Of a stretch of DNA of 64,000 bases, positions 12,291 through 24,699 are shown in pieces (position 1 is the first letter of the stretch; the number at the start of each line of letters is the position of its first letter). The translations under genes and the position numbers were made by a program. Source of the DNA: Malachius bipustulatus (Eukaryota > Arthropoda > Insecta > Coleoptera > Melyridae); the NCBI GenBank assembly GCA_910589415.1, contig OU342636.1, positions 38,269,735-38,333,734 of the forward strand, read 5' to 3'. The notes below the pieces were generated by a model, which saw only the letters and a list, made by a program, of their open reading frames with translations, made no database searches and was not told where the DNA came from.

Positions 12291-12451
12291 TTCGGGTCTG
12301 AAGTTCACACGGGGCTCACTCGACGAGCTTCCTTCCGCACTCAGCACACTTTTACGAGATTCCGCACTCACCACACTGTTCTCACCTGCCACCTGTACTA
12401 TTCTCATTTATTCATAGGTGGACACTACTCGCGTGACCTGGGCCCATAACC

Positions 12452-12716
12452 TATTGGAATTACAGGTATGGGTGTACTAAAACAAAGACCACGGAAATAT
12501 GATTTTATTTATACATTTAACAATTCAGAATTCAGTGTTCTCGCTGTGGAGACTAGCTGAAGAATGAATTAATATAATATTTCAAAACAGAAGTTCAACC
12601 TTACATAAGTGGTTACTTCCTTACATCACATCCTGTCCTATAGTCTTATAAAAGCATTCACTGAAATCCCATTTTAGCTTGATCGGAAATGAGCTGGATG
12701 ACCGCTTATTTCCTCA
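12452..12716 (-). repeat. 5' LTR of the copia composite with primer-binding site
   Basis: The LTR is 262-265 bp. On the minus strand it starts TGAGGAAATAAGCGG and ends TGTAATTCCAATA next to the GGTTATGGGCCCAG primer-binding core. The outside flank AGAGT (12717-12721) matches the flank at 7474-7478. Confidence 0.85.
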
Positions 12717-12909
12717 AGAGTCAAGTAACGCCGTAAAATGCGAAAAAAATTCATCCCCTAAAACCAAAATGGCGGCTTTTCCACAAAGGGTAGGAGGTCG
12801 CATTTTTGGATTTACACTCACCATCGATACCACCCAACACCCACACAAAATTCCGTTTTTCCCGCTTTTGATTGCGTTAACCAAATCCTAATTTATCGCC
12901 ATTAGTCAT
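12717..12909. other. Short intron segment
   Basis: I see nothing beyond the AGAGT target duplication at its left edge. Confidence 0.4.
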
Positions 12910-13459
12910 TATTTACATCCGCGGCTCCTACACCTATAGTAACACCAGGAAGGTATTAATTTGCTTTGCAAATGAAAGATAAGCGAACAAAAGGGCATCA
13001 AAAGAAGGTCTTCCTGAGTGCGGGCCTGTTTAGAACAGCGAAAATCACAATAAACATGTAAGGTCAGAGTGTCGAGTGGACGCCGGAAACTCGTAATATC
13101 AACACCGCAGGGCCGCGGTCTGGTAACATACGCAACATACGAACCGCATTCAAACGTAGTCGGACCATAATAGCGAGCGATGTCGCGTATTTTGGAATAT
13201 AAATGCAAAATAAATGCAAAATTCAAAATAAAAACCTCAATAAAAACTATGCTATTGTGCTATTGTTAATCTCGAAGATTTTCCTTGCCCTGAAAGTGAA
13301 AAAAAAATTGAAATTCGACCGTAGTGCCAAAGAGGCCTTAGTTGTGACCTTAATATTAGTTTGCAATGGCTGTTTTTAGCTTCTTACCCACCCAGCACCC
13401 CTATTTCGCTCCTCGGTCCCGAAAAAATTGATGAAACTTAGGAGCCGCGGATGTAAATA
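12910..13459. mobile_element. 550-bp MITE with a 21-bp perfect TIR
   Basis: TATTTACATCCGCGGCTCC begins at 12910 and its exact reverse complement ends at 13459. There is no transposase. The ORF inside is incidental. Confidence 0.8.
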
Positions 13460-14450
13460 CATAATTACCTTACATTTTTAATCCGGTTTTGGGGGATGGT
13501 GGATTTTAACTCACTCCGATTTTTGCATAAAATGTTATTTTAAGACCACTGAAGATGATATTTGAAAAAAAATGCAAATTAAGCGAAAATTGAGTTTCAG
13601 ATATTATAAAATTGACCAAAAATGGCAGTTCATGTCCAGTTAAATTCCATAAATTGACACTATTGACAGATTAATCGGATAATTATTTTGGGCAACGTTG
13701 CCAGATTTATTTTTATTACTTATGTTTGGATTAAGTTTTTATTTTTGGAGCGGCCGGTGCCGGTAGCTTAACGAGTTAGAAGAACAGTCTATTTTTGATA
13801 CCTAGTTAAGACCGATACATAGTTGAACCAGAAAGTGAGACAAATCAGGTTGGATCATTGTTAGATTCTCTCCTCTGAAGGAGAGATGAATTATATGACT
13901 TTTCTCACTTTATGACGGTCATCTCCATTATTCAGTAAAATGGGTAAAACCAGTGCAAGCAGACAACACTGCGCGACAGTTAGCTGGGGAATAAATTTGC
14001 CGATTAACTATATGAGAAAAAATCGGGTTTGAACTGTTTTTTTTTTCAAACTTGTCCGAGGAATCCGCGATTTTTTTGCAATAATCGGCCCCCGTTAAGG
14101 TATGCGGTCTTTCTGTAGCGAGTTATATCAAAATCCACCCCACCAGAGCCAAATTCTGAATGTTCCTAATCATAAAATACAAAATTTATCAAAAATGAGA
14201 AAAGTTAATTATGTTGTGCAACGTTGGCAGATTTACATTTATTACTTATATCTCGTGATAGAACAATAATACCTAACACAGTGTGCGAATGAAAAAATTA
14301 TCAAGGAAATTTCTAATTAATTCCAAAATAACCAGTTGAACGGGTCATGTGAGGAGAAGGGTTAACAGGATGTCGTCAAAAATAATAACGGGCGATTAAA
14401 CGGTGATTTACTTAAGTGATTTAAGGGTTTAAGGGAATGTCTTATCGTTT
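13460..14450. repeat. Intron 1 segment with a diverged duplication
   Basis: The stretch around 13690-13730 (GGGCAACGTTGCCAGATTTA) resembles 14216-14255 (GTGCAACGTTGGCAGATTTA) with similar flanks, so about 100-150 bp is duplicated. Otherwise it is AT-rich with no gene I can support. Confidence 0.45.
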
Positions 14451-14499
14451 CTTCTGACAGCGGTAGCGGGGCAGGATTTAAAAGGATTCTCGCATTCAA

Positions 14500-15307
14500 T
14501 CACCTCACCTGTGGTCTCGAGACGGGTCCTTTGTGATATAATGTGGGTGTGTCGCAGTAAGGTAGGTAATCCGTCCGTTGTATCGTCTCAATAGAAATTC
14601 CAGAAAACAGGTCGTGGTAGTGATTCTCACGATCCGTCTCGTAATAATTCAGTTAATCAACGATTCATTTAACATTTAACAAAAGTATTGCCACGAATTG
14701 AATTTAAAAAAACCCTCGTTTTGAATAAATTACTTTATTGGACTCCATTGGAGACTAAAATGAGTCAAAATAATAAAAGAGACCCGCAAAGATTTTTGCC
14801 TAAATTTAATATTTTCAAACCGCCATTATTATTATCCTCTTCAGTCTTCAGTATTCGGTACTTCCCGCAGCTTGTTGTTATGCCGGGACTTCCCTCACCT
14901 CAGCGTCTTGATTTGTTTGCACAGACCTGCAAGAATTCCTGCTGCTAATCTCAAGCGTGCTCATTTTTGTGATACATTTATGAATATTTGGGCGGGAGTT
15001 CTCAAGATTCAAACTTTCAATTGTCCGAGGCTTTTGAGCTGCTCAGACAGAATATTACATTTCATTAATTTAATCCCAAATGCCTATGTTCATGTTCACG
15101 GGATTTATTCCTCTGGGGCCTGAGGATAGACACGAGTTTTTGAAAACTGTTGGTGGAAGGACGCAATACATTTTGGGTCTGCGAACGTTGTATCATGCTT
15201 GAATCGCTAATCGTCATCGTTAGCGTCGTGTAAATGTAACATCTTCAGCACTTGATCGTATAAGAAATCGGGAAAAATCAAAAACTCCACATGAGTACCC
15301 AATAATG
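14500..15307 (+). promoter_or_regulatory. Candidate alternative first exon ending ATG|GTAAGTG
   Basis: This relatively repeat-free block ends in CCCAATAATG followed by GTAAGTG, a near-ideal donor. The terminal ATG (15305-15307) ends in phase 0, so splicing to exon 2 would give Met followed by the exon 2 residues. The upstream boundary is not defined. Initiator-like CTTCAGTC words occur around 14842. It could instead be a non-coding exon or chance. Confidence 0.35.
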
Positions 15308-17360
15308 GTAAGTGATTGGTTTTTTTTTTTATGAAGATTTTTACTACTGTCTTGAGTTCTTGGAAAAACTATGAACAAAACTAAGTTTTGTGAAGAGATG
15401 CTTGAGATTTGGAGGCCTAATTTTTGGGATTTGGATTAATTATTGTCGTCCTAGGGGGTTAGTTTTGGTCAAATTGGTTTTATGAAAATACCTATTTAAT
15501 TAAAATAATTTAAAACGCCGTCGTCACTTTTATTTATTATTCCCAAAATCGCGATTTTTTTAAATAAATGCGCCATCTCTTCGTATTTTCTTTTATTAAT
15601 TTTATCCCTTCAAAATTTTTTTCGTTGGTGGAGAGTTTGTATTATGTTGTTATTTTTGGCGACTATCTGGGAAGTTTTTTATTCAGGCTTCGACCTGTCT
15701 CGACTTTTTCTTGCGAAATTTTAACGAAATCGGTCATGTGGTTGTTGTGGTTTGTCCACCTTGGGAAGTGGGAACCTCAAAACGAGCAATTCCAATTTAT
15801 TCTGTAAGTGTATGTATACCTATTAGATATGTAAAATATATGGTCAAGTCAAAAAAAAACTGCTACCTATAAAAAAACATTGAACAGAAACACCCCAATT
15901 GCTATTTAACTCCCTCCTCTCTTGGGAGCCTATATTACTAACAGTGACTTTAATTATAGAAAGCGTCAATGTCGGTAATATAGTTTTCTTCCCCCCTCCC
16001 CTCGTCTGCGACTCTTATAGGGGGCTAGAAATCATTTGACCACAAAAATTGTCTTTTCACGCCAGTAACCAACAGTGGCGTAAAATTTTAATAATAATCC
16101 CCCCCCCTTTTCTCTCTTTCTCTCTTCCCCCCCCCCCCCCCCCGCCCTCTAGGTTACCTATATTACTATGGAAAGCGTCAGTGTCGGTAATACAGTTTTC
16201 TTCCTCGCTCCCCTCGGCTGAGACTCTATATAGGGGGATAGAAGATCGAAATCATTTGACCACCCATGTAAAACAACTGGAACCAGACCAATTTACATGA
16301 TAAGTAAAGGGGCGATTAAGTGTTGTAAATAATAATTAATTATGAGCTTTCCTAAAATATCTTTGTAAGTAAATATTTAAAAATGAAAGTTCAGTCAAGC
16401 GAGATACCAAAAGCGAGATAATGAAGAATTAATAACTCGGTTCATTAGGTCGATTAGGTTGGTATCATCATTTTCTATTATGTAGCTGGATTTACTTGAT
16501 TGGTTAGAGGTACCTATTTATAGTTTCTCGCATATTTTTCAGCGGCAGTTCAAAATAAAATTTCAAAGGAAGCAGTCACTTTAAGAGTATACTAATACTA
16601 CGTTCATGTTTATACATAAATCGGAAATGTATTGTTATTATAAACAGTTTGATATTATCGTTTCAATTCATGGTAAATATTCCATATTTAGTACCAGGGA
16701 AGAAAGAACGATCAAATTATTATTATTCTTCGTGGTAGTGACAGTAGTGATAGTGAGTCTTCATCGTAATAGGAACGTTCAAAATGGACGAGTGAAAATA
16801 AGTCTTCAAGGAACAGCCAGAAAAGTTTCGAAACCACGAAAACATTTTTTTAAACCATGATGGGAATGGCCAGTTGTGTTGCTTTCTTGTTGTACATCTC
16901 CCTAATAACGCGAGTGACGTGAATAATTTTCGAACTGCCATAAAAATAAAAATCCAGTGACCCGAAAATGAGTAATTTGACCAATCTGACGACAATATAT
17001 CCCGTAACGGATTTGAGGTGCAAGCTTCTCCGAAAGAATGGAGCGAGAATCAGGAGTGAGGTGTCGGTTCCTTCTTCTGACTGGGTGAGTTTTTAGTTTT
17101 GAGTCCAACCAATCCAAATAACATAATACCGCCAACCACGGAGAGAAGGTTGCAGGAGGAATATGAAGTAGAAGCTCGACGTCGCAAAAATGAAAACCAT
17201 TTTCTTTAGTTTTCTCCCTTGAAATGATCGCCCAAAGATGCAGTAGAGAAAATGCGCCGAAATACTAGCACCCTTCATTATTATGGTTGGGGTGAGTGGT
17301 TGGTTGGTGGTATGGGGCCGCGATTAATTTGGCTGCTCGCCATTGAGAATGGTTTCAGTT
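15308..17360. repeat. Intron 1 segment with a diverged duplication and C tracts
   Basis: A block at about 15905-16045 is repeated at about 16150-16265 (GAAAGCGTCA.TGTCGGTAAT, then CATTTGACCAC). Between them are pyrimidine runs, including about 15 consecutive C at 16129-16143. A weak donor follows an open ATG at 17038-17084. I see no other gene. Confidence 0.5.
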
Positions 17361-17389
17361 TCAGCTCCAGTTCCAATTCGATTCAACAG

Positions 17390-18115
17390 CAGAGGAGGGA
17401 ATGAGGAGGATATGGGAATGAGGAAGGAATAAGAGGGTGATGAAGGGGTAAGAGAGAAAGATTAGGAAAGGGAAAGAGTAAGGGAGATCTGAGGGACGGG
17501 TTAAGGAGGAGCGAAGGAGGCGAAAATAATCGGCAAGGGTAAGAGAGGGTCGAGAGAGAGAGAGAGATAAAAGAGAATGTGGTATGAGGCGCAATTAATT
17601 TAACTGCTCACCATGACGAATGGTTTCAGAATGGATTCAGGGATAAGGAAGGAATAAGGGGCGGGTGATGAAGGAATAAGGGAGAGATGAGGAAAGGGTA
17701 AAATGACCGACAGCGGTAAGGGAGGGTCGAGATAGAGAGGTAAGGGAAAATATGGGATAGGTAAGCGAGTGGAAGAAATGAAAGGAACAGAGAATGGGGA
17801 GAAACAATGAAGAAGGTGTCGACTTGAAAATGTTGGGGAGGGTACGGGGAACTGACGGATGCGTTAGTGAAGAAGGATAAGGGATAATGTGGGATGGGTA
17901 AGCGAGTGGAAGAAAAGGAGGGACAATAACGAAATAGGTGTCGACTTGAAAGGATAGGGGAGATCTGAATGATGGGTTAAGGAGAGGCGAGGGAGGGAAA
18001 AAGGAGCGACAAGGGTAAGGGAGGGTCGAGAGAGATGTAAGGGAGAATATGAGTTGGGTAAGCGAGTAAAAGCGAGTAAGCGAGTGGAAAGAAACAGAGG
18101 TGAGGGACAATAAAG
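17390..18115. repeat. Purine-rich (GA) degenerate minisatellite
   Basis: About 700 bp is strongly purine-rich on the + strand, with recurring pieces such as AAGGGAGGGTCGAGA, GGTAAGCGAGTGGAAGAAA and AGGTGTCGACTTGAAA. The complementary strand therefore gives long Ser/Leu/Pro/Phe-rich ORFs that are not genes. Confidence 0.75.
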
Positions 18116-19156
18116 AGTTTTTTTGCTTGAGATTTACTCGTGGTCACCAATGTATAAAAATTTTTGTTTTTGAGGCTATAGGGCCAATAGTTCCCAAAAT
18201 TCTACGACCGGTTCGGTTTCGGTTCCCTAACTGATCACCTGTATATGTATCTCGTGGACTGGTGGATTTTGAATGTTGAGGTTTCCTGGAAAGAGAGCGG
18301 TATTTATTACCAAACTCCACGTTTCTATTACCCTATTTAGGGACTAACTACCTTATTTGGTAACTTTTTACTGTATAATAGTTGGTAAGATAGGACTCGC
18401 TCAGTCCAGTTATATCCACGAGCGCATGCGCAGTAAGTTTTATTGGATTTTATTTGGATTTTTTTCAAGTGGAGATGATCAAAAACTGATTAAAACCTAC
18501 CTATTAGTGGTCATTTGGTCGTTGTTAGATTTTTCGCCTGAAATTTGAAGAAAACTATATCGCCATGGATTTAGTCGACAAGTTAACTCCCCGGTAATCG
18601 TGGAGGTAGCAACTAACAAACAAAAAGTTCTTCTTTTTTTTTAATGCCCTTCGCACACTTGACCATTTAGCCAGAATCATGTAATCTGCGCGCTGTAATT
18701 TTTGAGAACTCATTTCACATGCACGATTGTCACGTTTTAGTTCTTTTTATTGTATGTATTTGCATTGTAACAATGAAGGTAAATTTATTAATGAAAATGA
18801 ACGTGTTCCACTCACAAGATACCATACCATGTATGTAATTAGTGCAAGAATCCGGGAGATATAATTTCTGCAACATTAACGATATTTAAGAATCGCTCAA
18901 CTAATTATTTGTTTCGGAATGTCCGTATGCCATTATTGCCATTTAGCAACAAGTTCTGCTGGTGTTGTGGTATTGGTGTTGGTGTACCTACTCGTCACTC
19001 TTCGACAAGAAAATCAGTTCTGCTCTTAGGTAATTTTCTACGGGTAGCTGGATAGGATGCCAAATTGAAGAAAATATAATATAAATTGGTATATATAAAA
19101 AAAAAATTAACTTAATTATTTCTGTGTTGTAACAATGACTTCTCTCATTTTTGCAG
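18116..19156. other. End of intron 1
   Basis: AT-rich and mostly unique. It ends in a strong acceptor: a branch-like TTGTAACAATGAC, then a pyrimidine tract and TTTTTGCAG at 19148-19156. Confidence 0.5.
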
Positions 19157-19210
19157 CAATCAAGAAGCCCGCTACCGCTGTCAGCTGTCCGAGCCACTTC
19201 GAACCGAGAG
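19157..19210 (+). CDS. Exon 2 (18 codons) of the window-spanning gene
   Basis: This 54-bp block sits between CATTTTTGCAG and GAG|GTAGGT. It is exactly 18 codons, open in phase 0: QSRSPLPLSAVRATSNRE. It starts and ends in phase 0, so it fits between an ATG-GAG| or ATG| first exon and exon 3, which also starts in phase 0. The Ser/Arg-rich composition suits the exon 3 N-terminus. Both splice sites are good, but an exon this short could arise by chance. Conservation or a transcript would settle it. Confidence 0.6.
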
Positions 19211-20157
19211 GTAGGTAATAATAGTAACTGTCTACTGTCAAACGTCAAACGGCTTCTTCTTCCCTCTACATTTAAAATAGAAATAGGAACAGCAGTAGTG
19301 ACTCTTATATTTATAAAAAATAAACTGTCAAAGCGACAAAAGAGATCTAAAAAAAGAATCACCAAGCCTCTTTTTTAAAATTTGTTTTAACATTTGTTGA
19401 ACACTGATTCTTCTTTTTTGTTTATTTGATTCGAAGGACCATCATTAAACCGGAAAAAATGTGATAAAACAGTTTGTTCCGTCATCGTAATTGATTTGGT
19501 CGTTCAAAATTGAAATCTAATCGCGATGAACGATATGCTAATTTCATTCATCGACCCCTACCTCCTTTACCTCCTTAATCCGCACATGGAAGAGAGAAGT
19601 GAGAAGGGAAGAAGAAAACACTTGGTCAGCCGAACTTGTCGGATCAAGTCGCATTTTCGAGATTCGCAAAATGGTGTCGTTTATTGGACGGGTCGTCAGA
19701 CATCCTCCTAAAATCGTGTTAATAACACTCGTAATAATTAATCGTATCGTGAACCTAAATAAACCGCGCCGTACAACCGCGGCTTATAATCGTCATACTT
19801 TAAATTAATCGCGCCTTACAACCGCGGTTTAATCGTTAAATTAAGTGATTTACAACCATAACATTAGGAGACAGAAAGCAGACCGATTTACTGTGCATTA
19901 TCTACCTACTCCTGTTTCTTTCGCGGTTAAAACCCTGGTCCTTCAGCCTATAATTAAAACCATTAATTGCCCCACATTTTGGGCCTTCGCCCGCATCAAA
20001 CATTTTGGCCCTTTGCGGGATTCAAACATCATACTCGTGCCCCGTCAGTAAATCGAACGTTTCAGTAAATGCAGCGGGATCCCCTACCCATTGCTTGGAA
20101 ATATCGGAAAAATCGGTCCAATTAATCGCCTATTGAACTAGAATTCTGGGGAGTCCC
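19211..20157. other. Start of intron 2
   Basis: AT-rich. ACAACCGCGG words recur near 19777 and 19818. I see no gene. Confidence 0.4.
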
Positions 20158-20335
20158 CATCACCACCACCACCATAACCACCACCATAACCACCACCATA
20201 ACCACTACCGTAACCACTACCACTAACACCACCACCACCAACACCACCACCATACCACCAACACCACCACCATACCACCAACACCACCAACACCACCACC
20301 ATCACCACCACCACCATCACCACCACCACATTTGG
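20158..20335. repeat. ACC/CCAT trinucleotide-type repeat
   Basis: About 180 bp of CCACCA/CCATAA repeats. The minus strand reads as a Gly/Val-rich ORF that has no standing as a gene. Confidence 0.9.
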
Positions 20336-20582
20336 ATATTCTTCTCGCAACTCAATTCGACTATTATCACTACTTTACTTGTTATTACAAACTCTCAATT
20401 CGCAGCAGAATTATATATTACAGGTAAGTATTGTTAAATTGCTCAGGCTCAGTATCGTGACTATGCATGCGTCTCCGTTAAACCACAACCCGATGCTTCG
20501 AGTGTCTGAAACCTGAAACGTCAAAAAATGTTTTGAAAATAAAAAAAAAGATAAAAAATAAAGACGTGTGAAAAAATTAGAG

Positions 20583-20650
20583 TGACAAGCGTGGTTCGAA
20601 CCGGGGACCTCAGCATGGAAACCCGAGCTGTAACCATAACCTAGGCTACT
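20583..20650 (-). other. tRNA-like relic (possible SINE head)
   Basis: On the minus strand an A-box-like TAGCCTAGGTTATGG is followed about 40 bp later by GGTTCGAACC, a good B box. The flanking stems do not pair properly, so this is not an intact tRNA gene. It may be a decayed tRNA or the head of a tRNA-derived SINE. I saw no second copy. Confidence 0.35.
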
Positions 20651-20939
20651 TTATTGTTACAGAATAATAGTTGTTTTCGTGGGCTGTATCATGTTCTCTG
20701 ATAGCTTTTCACTTCAAGTTAAGAGAAGCAATCTCAAATTTGAATTAATCAATTATTTTCAAAACACGTTTGCACAAAAATGTCGTGTTCCTGCGGTGCT
20801 GTCAGTCGGGTTTTTGTGTCTATTTTATACACAAGTTTCTGACACGCCCGGTTATAACTTCTTGCGGTTTGCGTTGTTTTTCGCCATTCCGGGATATATG
20901 ACAAAAATCCACCGATCGATAGCTAAACACCACTTTTAA

Positions 20940-22540
20940 CGAAATTCGGTGTCTCAATTGGGACTTTGAAAATCTGCTCGAAGACGTACCTACGCATTTA
21001 AGAGTGGCGATTCCGAAATTGAAAACCATTTCCCCCTGCGACTCTGCGTTTTCGAGATATGGCCGTTCAAAGTTGAAAATTGGCAATTTTTTTAGATTTT
21101 CAAAATTTTTGGTCTCGTTTTGTTAGAAAACTGAGGATTTTACGGCTCAACTGGATTATTTAGCCGATTCGTATGGTAATGGACTGAGCTCACACAAAAT
21201 TACGTCCCATTCTGAAGACATCGATTTTTCAAGAAAATATTTCAAAATGGCACCTTGTAAATATTTCGAATTTTTTTTCTCTTCGATTTTAATGAAAATC
21301 TCCCGTCGGACGATAAAAAGGACGAGAAGTTTAGAACTGTAACCGGGTCTTTTGTAGCTCTCCCCGTTTTCGAGATAGGTACAGGAAACAGACCATTTTT
21401 CAAGCAAAGGTAGTGTCATTTTTTTTCAAAACAACATTTTGACACGGTCTTCAACTTGGGGCTTCTTTTGCGTCATTCTTACACATCCTGGCGTCGAATA
21501 CTATTTAGCAGGCGATGCCTGTAGCACGTGGTTAATGCTTGTGTCAAAATTCGACCAATTGGTAGGAAAAAAAAATTGTCATCCTTAGCTAGGGCGTTGA
21601 AAATTCGTTCCAGGACGTATTGGACAATGACAATTCCGAAACTAAAAGCGGTTTTGTCGCCACGACTCTGCCATTCTTGAGTTAAAACCGTCCAAAGAGA
21701 AAAAATTGGTTGATTTTTTGACTTTTAAAATTTTTTTGGCACCATTTTGTGAAAAAACTGAGGACTTTACGGTCCAACCAGATTGTTTAACCGACTTATA
21801 TGGCAGTCGGCTGCGCTCACGCATAATGACGTCCCCTTCAGAAGGGGAATCTGACCATCGAATATTCATGAAAATTTCAAACTATCCCGGGTCAAATAAT
21901 AAAAAAAAACATTTTTCTCTTCGATTTTATTAAAAATAGTCAGACGATAGAAAGTGCGAGAAGTTCAGAACTGTAAGCCGTTCTACTGTAGCTCTCCCCG
22001 TTTTAGAGATACAGGAGAAAGATCATTTTCCGGGTGAAGGTTTTGAAATTGTCCATTTTTGCAAAACGACAGTAACTTGCGGCATTGAAAATTTGCTAGG
22101 GGACGTGCCAGATGATGGCAATTCCGAAAGTGAATGCCGTTTTACCCTGCGAATTCGCGTTCTCGAGATATGACCGTTAAAAGTTGAAAATTTGAGATTT
22201 TTCTAGTTTTTCAAAATGTTTGGTCATATTTTGTGAGAAAACTGATTACTTCACGGGCCAACTGGATTGTTTTTCCGACTCGTTTGGCAATCGATTGTGC
22301 TCACACGAAATTGCGTCCCACTCTGAAGACATCGATTTTTTCGTGAAAATTTTGAATGTACCAAGTGCAAATTTTTCGTAAAAACTGTTCTCTGCGATTT
22401 TGGTAAAAATCTCCTGTCAGACGATAGAGAGTGCGAGAAGTCCTAAACTGTATTCGGTTCCTCTGTAGTTGTCCCCGTCTTCGAGATACAGCAGAAATGC
22501 CATTTTCCAATCGGACGTTCTTTGCGGGAATCTACTGACA
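20940..22540. repeat. Three diverged tandem copies of a roughly 500-600 bp unit
   Basis: The same ordered words (GACGT...GATTCCGAAA, then TTCGAGATATGGCCGTT, then ACTGAGGATTTTACGG, then CTCCCCGTTTTCGAGAT) recur from about 20975, 21610 and 22098. Copies are diverged and spaced 635 and 487 bp apart. There is no coding potential in common. Confidence 0.75.
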
Positions 22541-23580
22541 ATGGGGGCTCTCGAGGGTATACAAAAACAAACAATTGATTCTAATATGAAATTGTCTTGT
22601 TTATTTCCATAAATGTAAATGTTTTGTTTACAAATAATAGATAATCTAAACAATAACAAATATACATATAAATAAATGCAGCAATAAATATGACATTCGA
22701 TGAACAATTCGAGTGCCGTTTGCCATTGTTGGTTGCTTATTCGGACGCTGTGGTGTTAGCAGCAGCGGAGGCGCCTAAAGTTCTCGCCTCTCTGTATTTA
22801 TTTATAGTTAATAATGAAAATGTCGTACCTACCTACCTATGCATGTGTGATGAAGGATAGATAATATGAAATCTTTATCCACGTTGATTTTGTTTACTAA
22901 ACATTGCAATGCTACAATGTATGGAAACTACTTACTTGTTTAACTACATTAATAATTTGCAGTAATTGCTTGCACATTGCCGTGTTCCACATACATTATT
23001 GCTGCAAAACAAGTTTATTTGCACACATTAATTATAAATTAAAATAAACAGGTTTTTGATGCATTCTCTATAATTTTTTTAACCTATACCTACTGATTCT
23101 ATTTGCAAATATAGTATGCGTATAATAATTAATAAGGCCATTAATTATTATTAATGTTGAGTTTCCGAATGCAAAAGCGCCTTTTTAATTGAAACTTTAA
23201 TTTTTTTGTACTTTTTTTACTTTATATTTTCTCCCCCTATCGCGGGCCTTGGACCACGGAACGTATTTCAAGAGAATTGGACCGCGGAACGTATTTCAAA
23301 AGAATCGTGATCCGCTGTCACGGTTATTTGTTTATACGTTATTTCAGAATAACCGAGTCAAAATTTCGTCCCCGAGTCTAAATCTTTTATTAGATAATAT
23401 GCGACAAACGCTCTGAAGTACTTTTTTTCGCACACGGGGTCTTTATTAAAAAAGAATCGATGTATCGTAATTTCGATTCTCGGTTAGCGCATCTCTAGCG
23501 GGTAGTGGCAGCGCCCGCTAAAAAAGAAGAACGTATCGAAAGTTGTATTATGCCAAACATTTTGCGTTATTATCGTAAAT
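22541..23580. other. Intron 2 segment
   Basis: AT-rich. A roughly 28-bp tandem duplication containing CGGAACGTATTTCAA lies at 23250-23305. Otherwise I see nothing. Confidence 0.4.
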
Positions 23581-24125
23581 TCACCAGTGGCATAAGTAGA
23601 AATAGGTCGTAATTTCATAAAAGCAGCGAGGAATTTTTTTTTCGATAAAAGTGGCAACATATGCGAGACGAATTGAAGCCAACACTTTTAATTAAAATTA
23701 AAATTTCACAATATAGAAAATACTGGAAGTTACAAATAAGGGACGAGTCCCGCTCATTTTCAATAAGCATCGTGAGATGATGCGCTGCTTCAATCGAGCC
23801 AAATTTCAACTCTCTACGACGAAAAATGGCGACTCTAGAGTTTCCTGATAAATTCACCAGTGGCGTAGGTAGAAAATAGGTGGTAATTTCATAAAAACAG
23901 CGAGCAATTTTTTTTTCGATAAAAGTGCCAACATATGCGAGACGAATTGAAGCCAACACTTAAAATTAAAATTTCACAATATTGAAAAGACTGGAAGATA
24001 CAAATAAGGGATAAGTCCCGCTGATTTTCAATAGGTAATAGGTATCGTGCTTCAATGCTTCAATCGAGCCAAATTTCAACTCTCTACGACGAAAAATGAC
24101 GACTGTAGAGTTTCCTAGCAAAACG
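23581..24125. repeat. Direct duplication, about 272 bp unit
   Basis: Copy one (about 23581-23852) and copy two (about 23853-24120) share most of their sequence, including TTCACCAGTGGC at the start and GACTCTAGAGTTTCCT or GACTGTAGAGTTTCCT at the end. Confidence 0.8.
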
Positions 24126-24239
24126 CACAGATGTGACAGACCGACGGACAGATCGTAAAAATTTAATTTTTGGCTCCGATGAAGTATAATACGGAAACTC
24201 GAACCAACCGGACTGGGAACTCGGATTAACGAGACTCTA

Positions 24240-24699
24240 CTATTATTATAGTGAGTGACTTGCGAGAGGAACCGGAAGGTTTGTCGTTCCGTGTTGATAT
24301 TGATAAGCCCACCAGCCCACGTATGATACTAGCTCTGATCGGAAGATCGTGCTGGTGCTCGTGTTTTTTGTGTTTAGACTTTGACTACATCGGTCGGTAC
24401 TCGTAGTTCTCGCACTCAGTTTAGCTTTGGCGCTTTTTAGTTTTTAGTTTAGCAGATCCACGTCCCACTTGACCAGTGACGTCTGGAGGGGTGTAGGGAG
24501 TAAGAGTAAAGAGTAAAAAGTAAAGTTTTAAATCATCTTCATATTACTTAGTGTCAAGTTAAGTCAAGTCAAGTCAACCGTGATTCTTCAGAACGTGGTT
24601 ATGATAAAGCTAAACTGAAACAGAAATTATAAAAAAGAGACTTCCTATATAGCTTTTCATGTTACTACAATCGGTTAAGGCGCATCCTAATCTTATGAG
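24240..24699 (+). promoter_or_regulatory. Candidate alternative first exon and promoter, donor at 24699|24700
   Basis: A repeat-free block with an initiator-like CTCAGTTTAG near 24415 ends in ATGAG|GTAAGTATAG, a strong donor. An ATG at 24659 opens 13 codons and ends in phase 2. That fits the exon 4 acceptor (59333), which supplies the missing base, but not exon 3. An isoform skipping exons 2-3 would therefore start MLLQSVKAHPNLM. Phase and splice consensus are the only evidence. Confidence 0.4.

Larger units (their letters stand above)
7479..12716 (-). mobile_element. Rearranged Ty1/copia-type LTR retrotransposon
   Basis: The outer LTRs (7479-7613, truncated, and 12452-12716) are flanked by the same five bases, AGAGT, at 7474-7478 and 12717-12721, so the block is probably one insertion. 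On the minus strand the right LTR is followed by GGTTATGGGCCCAG, the copia-type primer-binding core. Domain relics on the minus strand run gag, protease, pre-integrase and integrase. The interior also holds a third LTR, a reverse-transcriptase/RNase H piece on the opposite strand, a duplicated 140-bp integrase piece and a MITE. No reading frame is intact. Confidence 0.75.

Noticed and set aside
17361..18110. Long minus-strand ORFs rich in Ser, Leu, Pro and Phe
   Set aside because: They are a by-product of the purine-rich + strand repeat, which contains few minus-strand stops.
20138..20350. Gly/Val-rich minus-strand ORF
   Set aside because: It is the translation of the ACC/CCAT microsatellite.
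24659..24699. Splicing of the 24.7-kb block to exon 3
   Set aside because: The frame would hit a TGA at the second full codon of exon 3. Only the join to exon 4 stays open.
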